12,233 bases of DNA from an uncultured Alphaproteobacteria bacterium (lineage in GTDB: Bacteria; Pseudomonadota; Alphaproteobacteria; RF32; CAG-239), in contig CALXVW010000101.1 in assembly GCA_944392185.1 (NCBI GenBank), positions 1 through 12,233 of the forward strand, read 5' to 3'. The notes beneath the pieces are model-generated. The model was not told the DNA's origin. It was given only the letters and a program-made list of their open reading frames with translations, and ran no database searches. Position 1 is the first letter of the stretch; every line of letters starts with the position of its first letter. Position numbers and translations under genes: made by a program. Below are positions 6,986-12,233 of the stretch, one piece after another.

Positions 6986-8503
6986 CTATTCTTCCGTAAA
7001 CCAATGCTCACGAGCATTCATGATAATCTTATTGGCCTCTTGAACAGAGATTGTATTTTCTCCCAAGATTTCAATAAGTTCATCAGCAGCCAAATCAGCC
7101 AAATCATCAATGGTTTTGATTCCCTTAGCAGCCAAGGTCAAAAGCATATCGCGATCTAAACCTTCAACTGCTTGCAGTTTGTCATCAATACCCAAAGTTT
7201 TGCTTTTTTCTTCAAATTCTTTGTTGCGTTTCTCAACATATTCTTTGGCACGAGATTGCAATTCTTTAGCCACGTCTTCATCAAAGCCTTCGATTTCAGA
7301 AAGTTCGCTCAAATCAACCATGGCGATTTCATCAACATTTGAGAAACCTTCGGCAATCAAGAGATGAGCAATCATTTCATCAACATCCAAAGCTTCCATA
7401 AAGCGCTGAGAACGAACCATATTCTCGTTTTTGCGGCGCTCTTGCTCCTGCTCCTCGGTCAACACATCAATATCGCACCCCAAGAGCTGAGAAGCCAATT
7501 TAACATTCTGTCCGCGGCGGCCGATGGCAATAGAGAATTGCTCCTGCGGCACCACAGCCTCAATGCGGTTGTTTTCCTCATCAATAACCACTTTGACAAC
7601 ATCTGCCGGAGCCAAAGCGCTGACAATATATTGAGCCTTGTCTTCAGAATAAGGAACAATATCAATTTTCTCACCCTGCAGCTCGGTAACCACGGCCTGA
7701 ACACGAATACCGCGCAACCCGACGCAAGCGCCGACGGCATCAATAGTCATATCATCTGTCTTAACGGCGATTTTAGCCTTAGAACCAGGGTCTCTAGCCA
7801 CACCCATGATTTTAACGATTCCATCGTAGATTTCAGGCACTTCTGAGGTAAAGAGCTTGGCCAAAAATTCAGGACAAGTTCTAGACAAGAAGATTTGGGG
7901 TCCTTTGTTTTCACGGCGAACATCCAAAACATAAGCACGAACTCTATCACCGTTTTTAAATTTCTCTCTGGGAATAATCTCATCACGGCGCAAGATAGCC
8001 TCTGTTTTGCCAATATCCAAAACAACATTGCCAAACTCGATTCTCTTAACCGTGCCGTTGACAATGGTACCGATTTTTTCCTTGTATTCTTCAAATTGTT
8101 TATTGCGCTCGGCATCACGAACTTTTTGCACAATAACCTGTTTTGCGGTCTGAGCGGCAATACGGCCAAAATCAATCGGGGGAAGTTGGTCAATCAAAAA
8201 CTCGCCGACTTTAATTTTTGGGTCATAAGCCTTGGCATCATCCAAATAGATCTGAGCGGATTCGTTTTCGATTTCAACATCATCGGCCACCACTTCCCGA
8301 TATCTGGCCATACTGATAGCACCGCTCTTGCGGTCGATATGAGCACGAATATCATGCTCAAAACCATATTTAGAACGCGCGGCTTTTTGGATGGCAATTT
8401 CCATTGCCTCAAAGACATCATCACGGTCAATATTTTTCTCCCGGGCTACAGTATCTGCAACCAAAATAATTTCGGGTCTCGGCATATTTTCAATATTTTC
8501 CAT
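6986..8503 (-). CDS. nusA: Transcription termination/antitermination factor NusA
   Basis: Binds RNA polymerase and nascent RNA and tunes pausing, intrinsic termination and antitermination. At 505 residues it is close to the 495 of E. coli. Domains in order: N-terminal RNAP-binding domain (about 1-130), S1 domain (about 143-208), KH1 with GACVGLRGIRV (258-268), KH2 with IGRRGQNVKLAS (327-338), then two helix-hairpin-helix acidic repeats at about 370-430 and 440-500. Both C-terminal repeats are present, as in Proteobacteria and unlike Gram-positive NusA. The ATG has GAGG 5 nt upstream. rimP ends 27 nt before it; ylxR starts 67 nt after it. That second gap contains an unused purine-rich AAGGAGAGG. 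Confidence 0.98.
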   Translation of the reverse strand: MENIENMPRPEIILVADTVAREKNIDRDDVFEAMEIAIQKAARSKYGFEHDIRAHIDRKSGAISMARYREVVADDVEIENESAQIYLDDAKAYDPKIKVGEFLIDQLPPIDFGRIAAQTAKQVIVQKVRDAERNKQFEEYKEKIGTIVNGTVKRIEFGNVVLDIGKTEAILRRDEIIPREKFKNGDRVRAYVLDVRRENKGPQIFLSRTCPEFLAKLFTSEVPEIYDGIVKIMGVARDPGSKAKIAVKTDDMTIDAVGACVGLRGIRVQAVVTELQGEKIDIVPYSEDKAQYIVSALAPADVVKVVIDEENNRIEAVVPQEQFSIAIGRRGQNVKLASQLLGCDIDVLTEEQEQERRKNENMVRSQRFMEALDVDEMIAHLLIAEGFSNVDEIAMVDLSELSEIEGFDEDVAKELQSRAKEYVEKRNKEFEEKSKTLGIDDKLQAVEGLDRDMLLTLAAKGIKTIDDLADLAADELIEILGENTISVQEANKIIMNAREHWFTEE

Positions 8504-8530
8504 TTTTTCCTCAATTTTTTATTGTTACGA

Positions 8531-9034
8531 TTAAAGTTCTGTTTCAGATGCTTCTGCGGCAGCCTCAGCCAACAGTTCATCGGTTAAAATAAGTTTTTCT
8601 TTAGAGACTAATTCATAAGGGATAACAAACTCTTCTCCGTCCATGTTGAAATGAATATTTTGCTCATCATCAACATTTAAGATACGTCCCTTAAAACGTT
8701 TGCGGCCCAAAACTTCGCCGCTGGTTTCGATTCTCGCCTCATAGCCGGAAAAACGCTCAAAGTTTTCAAGCTTGGTCAGAGGCCTGTCAAGCCCCGGAGA
8801 GCTAACTTCCAAAGAATATTCTCCTTCAATGGGGTCAACCTCATCCAAAACTTGAGAGATGGCACGGCTGACTGTGGCGCAATCATCAACCACCAAATTT
8901 TTGCGGTCTTGGCGCTCAATCATCACCTGCAGGGTAGGATTTTGGGTTCCGATTGTTTTAATCCGAACAACCTCAAACCCCAGCGCATCAACAACAGGGG
9001 TCAAAAGTTTTTCAAGCGGATGCGCCTCTGGCAT
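8531..9034 (-). CDS. rimP: Ribosome maturation factor RimP
   Basis: Assists assembly of the 30S subunit. It has 167 residues with the family hallmarks: an N-terminal alpha/beta domain (PLEKLLTPVVDALGFEVV, 6-23), the signature EVSSPGLDRPL (76-86) followed by FERFSG (92-97), and an SH3-like C-terminal domain with GRILNVDDEQ (117-126). The tail after about residue 150 is acidic and Ala-rich (LLAEAAAEASETEL). I chose the ATG at 9034, which has GGGAG with 7 nt spacing. The frame is open to an ATG at 9088, but that start lacks a ribosome site and its first codons are the hairpin just upstream. It is the first gene of the rimP-nusA-ylxR-infB operon. Confidence 0.95.
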   Translation of the reverse strand: MPEAHPLEKLLTPVVDALGFEVVRIKTIGTQNPTLQVMIERQDRKNLVVDDCATVSRAISQVLDEVDPIEGEYSLEVSSPGLDRPLTKLENFERFSGYEARIETSGEVLGRKRFKGRILNVDDEQNIHFNMDGEEFVIPYELVSKEKLILTDELLAEAAAEASETEL

Positions 9035-9059
9035 AGCGATTCTCCCAAAAAGTTTTAAC

Positions 9060-9086
9060 AAAAGAGCGGGGCTTTTTGCCCCGCTC
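9060..9086 (-). terminator. Strong GC-rich hairpin with T-run between lptG and rimP
   Basis: GAGCGGGGC (9064-9072) and GCCCCGCTC (9078-9086) form a perfect 9-bp stem around a 5-nt loop. On the minus strand it is followed by TTTTGTT, so it reads as an intrinsic terminator for lptG transcription. It ends only about 25 nt before the rimP start, with the rimP ribosome site just beyond. A rimP promoter must therefore lie upstream of, or overlap, the hairpin, which would put it in the rimP leader. Confidence 0.85.
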
Positions 9087-9097
9087 ATCTAATATCA

Positions 9098-9103
9098 ATT
9101 ATA
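9098..9103 (-). promoter_or_regulatory. Candidate -10 box for the rimP operon
   Basis: A perfect TATAAT on the minus strand lies in the AT-rich gap between the lptG stop and the hairpin. The -35 region at 17-18 bp spacing (TTCTGT or TTTCTG) is poor, so this is tentative. If used, transcription would start near 9091 and the leader would open with the hairpin. Confidence 0.35.
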
Positions 9104-9151
9104 ATTATGTGAACTGTATAACAGAAATTTTTTTAAAAATCCAGCATTTTT

Positions 9152-10258
9152 TTAACCATCTTCCAAATGGAGCAAAACAGAAACGGAAATAAGAGTTGCA
9201 ATCAACGCCGGGGTTGAAACCGCCAAACCGACCGGGATATAGCCATTAATACCAAAAGCATAAACAAGCTGGGTCAGAAAATAGACAATAAATCCGGTAG
9301 AAATACCGCCCACAATCAAAAACATCACACCGCCACGTCGATTGTTGGGACGCAAGGCAAACACGGCCGCCACCAAAACCATCGCACACAAAAGGAATGG
9401 AGAAACTAATAAGGAAAGATAACGCAGACGATGGCGCTGAGCAGAGAACCCAGACATTTCATAAAAATGGATAGTATCGGGCAAATTCCAAAAAGAAATA
9501 GATTCTGGCTCCACAAAATTTTCCTTAATTCTCTCAATATCCAAAACCGTTTTGTATTGCAAACTGTTCTTAACTTCAGTTGGTTGGCCTGCTCTAAAAA
9601 TCCTAACATCACGCAGGTCAAAGTATCCATCTTTCAGAGTTCCGGCAAATGCTTCGATTCTTCTGCCCGGTTGAGAGCACCTATCCATCTCCAAAATTGT
9701 GACTCCTCGGAGCAGCACATCTTCTTTTTCTTGCCGCAAAGAGTTTGCCTGCAACACCATTACATTGTCATCATCAATAGCTTCCCTGATCCAAAGTCCC
9801 TTATCAGAGAACAACACCGCTTTGGGGTTTCTGGTTTTCAGGCGATATTCAAGCGTTTCATACAAGTCATACATATTGGCGGCCACCGGATTAACCAATG
9901 TCACATTGATAACGCCGATAAGAAAAGTCGTTACCAACACCGGCAAAAGGAACCCCCAGATAGACACTCCGGCAGCACGCATAATCACAAATTCATTACT
10001 TTTGCTGAGCTTCCAAAAAGTGACCATGGAAGCAATCATAACCACAAATGGAAAGACCATTTCAATGGTTTTTGGCATTTTGGTAATAGCCAACTCAAGA
10101 ACGAACCAAAAGCTCACATCCTCCCGCCCGGAGGTGCGGCGCAAAAGTTCGACCACCTCAAAAAGCATAATCACGCTCAAAACCATCAGCAAAACAGCAA
10201 AGAAATTAAACAAGATTTGCCTGGTCAGATATCGTCCGAGAATAGATGTAGGTTTCAT
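9152..10258 (-). CDS. lptG: LPS export permease LptG (LptF/LptG family)
   Basis: Inner-membrane subunit of the LptB2FG transporter that extracts lipopolysaccharide and passes it to the periplasmic bridge. It has 368 residues. The architecture is the family one: three membrane segments (about 14-36, 62-82, 98-120), a periplasmic beta-jellyroll region (about 125-275), then three more segments (about 280-302, 311-333, 341-363). SNEFVIMRAAGVS (87-99) is the coupling-helix region that contacts the ATPase; KGLWIRE (153-159) is typical of the jellyroll and closer to LptG than to LptF. I chose the ATG at 10258, with AGAAG about 7 nt upstream; the frame is open to 10318 but that part does not look coding. 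The partner lptF usually sits directly before lptG; here a flagellin gene does. Paralogue choice (F or G) is about 80% sure. Confidence 0.9.
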   Translation of the reverse strand: MKPTSILGRYLTRQILFNFFAVLLMVLSVIMLFEVVELLRRTSGREDVSFWFVLELAITKMPKTIEMVFPFVVMIASMVTFWKLSKSNEFVIMRAAGVSIWGFLLPVLVTTFLIGVINVTLVNPVAANMYDLYETLEYRLKTRNPKAVLFSDKGLWIREAIDDDNVMVLQANSLRQEKEDVLLRGVTILEMDRCSQPGRRIEAFAGTLKDGYFDLRDVRIFRAGQPTEVKNSLQYKTVLDIERIKENFVEPESISFWNLPDTIHFYEMSGFSAQRHRLRYLSLLVSPFLLCAMVLVAAVFALRPNNRRGGVMFLIVGGISTGFIVYFLTQLVYAFGINGYIPVGLAVSTPALIATLISVSVLLHLEDG

Positions 10259-10273
10259 TTCATTACTTCTAGA

Positions 10274-10302
10274 ATTAAAACATAGGCATAAGTTACCCGC
10301 AA
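10274..10302 (-). promoter_or_regulatory. Candidate lptG promoter
   Basis: On the minus strand TTGCGG (10297-10302) and TTTAAT (10274-10279) are 17 bp apart. The -10 matches 5 of 6 positions, the -35 only the TTG. It overlaps the T-run end of the flagellin terminator and would let lptG be expressed independently of the flagellin gene. Confidence 0.35.
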
Positions 10303-10336
10303 AAACACCTCTTGGCAATAGTTTTTATCAAGAGGT
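10301..10336 (-). terminator. Intrinsic terminator of the flagellin gene
   Basis: On the minus strand ACCTCTTG (10329-10336) pairs with CAAGAGGT (10307-10314) around a 14-nt loop, followed by GTTTTT. The stem begins at the last base of the flagellin stop codon, so it isolates the flagellin transcript from lptG. Confidence 0.75.
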
Positions 10337-12165
10337 TAAAATAGCTTCAATATACTTTGACTTGCCTGTGAGGCCAAGGAAAGAGAGTTAATGGCCAATT
10401 GTTGGCGGGTTTGTAAAGCCAGCATATTGGCGCTTTCTTCATTCATATCCGCCAGTGTTAATTTATCCGCACCCTCAGTTAAAACATTTATCAAACTATC
10501 GGTGAAATCTTGGCGGGTGGTGATAATTGAGTAATTGTTGCCAAGCTCTGCCGAATAGTTGCGGATACTTTTTAAGGCTTTGGCTATTTCTGATAAGCTT
10601 TCGGCAATATCTGCTTGGGTTTGCCAATCAAATGTCTTAAAGCCCAAAGCTTGCGAGCTCATATCTTTACCTTGCACGCTCAAATCTGCCGTGTTTGTTT
10701 CATTAAACTTCACGCTCAATTTATCATTCTGCAGAAGACTTATCCCTTTATAAGAGGCGTCTTTGATGAGTGAATCATATTGGTTGATGATTTCTTGATA
10801 ATTGCCGCTTTCTTTTTGGGTCTCGTTTTCATAATCATAACTCTCACTGCGGTTGGCGTTTTGCTCTGCAAGCCAGCTCAAATCTACTTTACCAAGCCAG
10901 CTTTCTTGCTGATAGATAAAATCGTCGGGAATTGTTATTGTTTTGAAGTTATCCATGTGGGAGCCATTTTCGGCCTCATAATATTTGCCGTTAATGTGCA
11001 TTCCCGCACCGGCCACCGCATCAAAGGTGTTTTTCATTTTATTATCTAAAGCAAAGGTTCCACCGTTGTACAGATTTACGATTGCTGATGCACTGTTGAT
11101 ATTAAAGTGATAGGAGGTGTCTGCATAATTACTCCAACTAACATTGGCGACGACATTTAACAGTGAAGTGTCATTAACATCTATACCTACATATACTAAT
11201 TCATCTACATTAAAATTAGCTACAGCATTGTCATTTAATATCAAATTGCTCAATTGGGGACGATATCCATTAAGATTAAAAACTGCATTGTCATTTACAG
11301 TAACAGTATTTTGCTTTCCATAGAACCCAACATTATCCATATTCAAAAGAGCATCATTATTCATGATGAGTTTACCTGTGTAAATTATAGAATCTTGATT
11401 CCCGTGTGTATACATGGTGTTCACACCGCGAAATTCTCCATCGACACTGCTTAATAATGCTAATGTTTGTTGGTTATTTACTGCCTTGAGGTCCACGTTT
11501 TCAAAAACAACATTATTTCCTCCATAAAAACCACCGCTGTAGTAAGCCTGGTTATTATCAAAGACAAAAGATAAATCACTGATTAAGGCATTGTCAGCTA
11601 GTTTGATAGCTCGAGTAGTCAATCCATCAAAAGAGAGGCAGGAGAATTTGTCTACATCTGGCTCATCAATGCCATAATAGCCGACACCGACCAGATTTTG
11701 TCCTGCCTTTAAGGTAAAACCTTCTTGTGCCTCAATGTTTCCGTAAATTACAATATTGCCCTGTTTGCCGCTCTCGACAGCTGTTTTCAGCTCATCCCAA
11801 GTGCTGACGACGGCGGCCACGTCTTCTTTTTCTTCAAAGAAAGATTTACTCGGGATTTTGGCTGTCTCAAGCGCTTGGGTGGCAACGGCGGTTGCTTGCT
11901 CTAAAAAGTCTGTGGCGCTTTCCAACGCCGTGGTGGCGGCCTTTATTGTGCTCACCGCCTGCCCCATAGAATCAAGCAAAGCATTTAAGTCATCGGCTCG
12001 GTTGTTTAGAGATAGGGCCGTATAATAAGAACTCGGGTTATCTATGGCGGAATTAACTTTATTACCGGTAGAGAGTTTATTTTGAGTAGAGGAAACCTGC
12101 CCGCTTATGTTTTGCAGGCTTAATAAATTCGACCGCATACTGGCGGTTAAGCTAATTCCGCTCAT
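10336..12165 (-). CDS. fliC: Flagellin with a large beta-solenoid-like central insert
   Basis: Filament subunit of the bacterial flagellum, exported through the flagellar type III system. Residues 1-103 are the conserved D0/D1 helices (NLLSLQNISGQVSSTQ, KLSTGNKVNSAIDNPSSYY). Residues about 455-609 are the C-terminal D1/D0 part, ending LSLASQASQSILKLF. Both ends are intact. Between them, about residues 115-430 form a surface insert rich in Asn, Asp, Gly and Tyr. It starts STWDELKTAVESG and NIVIYGNIEAQEGFTLKAG, the look of a right-handed beta-helix cap and first coil. Rungs such as NDNAVFNLN (291), NDNAVANFN (311) and NDTSLLNVV (331) repeat every 20 residues. There is no HExxH, so it is not a flagellinolysin-type protease. 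The insert DNA is more AT-rich than the ends. The ATG has AGAGGA 3 nt upstream, rather close. At 609 residues it is much longer than the minimal flagellins of about 280. The beta-solenoid call is inferred from pattern only. Confidence 0.93.
   Translation of the reverse strand: MSGISLTASMRSNLLSLQNISGQVSSTQNKLSTGNKVNSAIDNPSSYYTALSLNNRADDLNALLDSMGQAVSTIKAATTALESATDFLEQATAVATQALETAKIPSKSFFEEKEDVAAVVSTWDELKTAVESGKQGNIVIYGNIEAQEGFTLKAGQNLVGVGYYGIDEPDVDKFSCLSFDGLTTRAIKLADNALISDLSFVFDNNQAYYSGGFYGGNNVVFENVDLKAVNNQQTLALLSSVDGEFRGVNTMYTHGNQDSIIYTGKLIMNNDALLNMDNVGFYGKQNTVTVNDNAVFNLNGYRPQLSNLILNDNAVANFNVDELVYVGIDVNDTSLLNVVANVSWSNYADTSYHFNINSASAIVNLYNGGTFALDNKMKNTFDAVAGAGMHINGKYYEAENGSHMDNFKTITIPDDFIYQQESWLGKVDLSWLAEQNANRSESYDYENETQKESGNYQEIINQYDSLIKDASYKGISLLQNDKLSVKFNETNTADLSVQGKDMSSQALGFKTFDWQTQADIAESLSEIAKALKSIRNYSAELGNNYSIITTRQDFTDSLINVLTEGADKLTLADMNEESANMLALQTRQQLAINSLSLASQASQSILKLF
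11165..11300 (-). repeat. 60-nt tandem periodicity in the flagellin insert
   Basis: On the plus strand TGTCATT occurs at 11169-11175, 11229-11235 and 11289-11295, exactly 60 nt apart. The last two copies extend to an identical GCATTGTCATTTA (11225-11237, 11285-11297). A looser relative, GCATCATTA, begins at 11351. Each encodes one NDxA/S rung of the predicted solenoid, consistent with growth by duplication of a 20-codon unit followed by divergence. Confidence 0.7.
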
Positions 12166-12203
12166 AAGTCCTCTGCTTTTCTCTATTTAGTATACCAACT
12201 TTA

Positions 12204-12209
12204 ATTATA
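12204..12209 (-). promoter_or_regulatory. Candidate -10 box upstream of the flagellin gene
   Basis: A perfect TATAAT on the minus strand lies about 40 nt before the ATG. The -35 position at 17 bp holds CTGGTA, a weak match. No convincing sigma-28 or sigma-54 motif is visible in the 68 nt available before the window ends. Confidence 0.3.
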
Positions 12210-12233
12210 TATTATTCAGTAACGGTTACCAGA

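Noticed and set aside
9035..9088. An 18-residue N-terminal extension of RimP from an ATG at 9088
   Set aside because: No Shine-Dalgarno precedes it, and the extra codons are the terminator hairpin. The start at 9034 has a good ribosome site and matches the family N-terminus.
9431..10285. A 284-codon plus-strand frame opposite lptG
   Set aside because: It is antisense to a well-supported membrane protein, has no recognisable domain and no ribosome site that I can see; it is a shadow frame.
10336..12165. A flagellinolysin-type protease domain in the flagellin insert
   Set aside because: No HExxH zinc motif occurs anywhere in the insert.

Overview
The window looks like part of a chromosome from a moderately AT-rich alphaproteobacterium. 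The evidence is the rimP-nusA-ylxR-infB order, a YlxR protein fused to an L7Ae-type domain, an IF2 with a very long charged N-terminal region, an LPS exporter subunit (so an outer membrane), a flagellin and an FtsK-type translocase. I cannot name a genus from the sequence. Nothing points to a plasmid, phage, tRNA, rRNA or CRISPR array. Most of the window is housekeeping genes. The unusual parts are a cluster of palindromic repeats after infB and a large insert in the flagellin.

Layout. Positions 1-625 (-) hold the N-terminal membrane part of ftsK, cut by the window edge. It diverges from a fabD-fabG pair (778-2483, +), which has a readable promoter and ends at a bidirectional terminator (2501-2534). 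That terminator also closes a convergent orphan gene of unknown function (2542-3450, -). Positions 3530-3822 contain three related hairpin repeats. The last one starts exactly on the infB stop codon.

Positions 3820-9034 (-) are a compact translation and transcription operon transcribed rimP -> nusA -> ylxR/L7Ae -> infB. RimP matures the 30S subunit, NusA controls elongation, pausing and termination, YlxR-L7Ae is a small RNA-binding protein, and IF2 brings initiator tRNA to the ribosome. A strong GC-rich hairpin with a T-run lies directly before rimP, downstream of a possible -10 box. It may be the terminator of the gene before, a leader attenuator, or both. The gene before is a lone lptG (9152-10258, -), without its usual partner lptF beside it.

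Positions 10336-12165 (-) encode a 609-residue flagellin with its own terminator. Its conserved ends are ordinary, but about 315 residues in the middle look like a beta-solenoid. Some rungs repeat every 20 residues, and a matching 60-nt period is visible in the DNA. This surface-exposed insert is the best candidate here for something functionally new.
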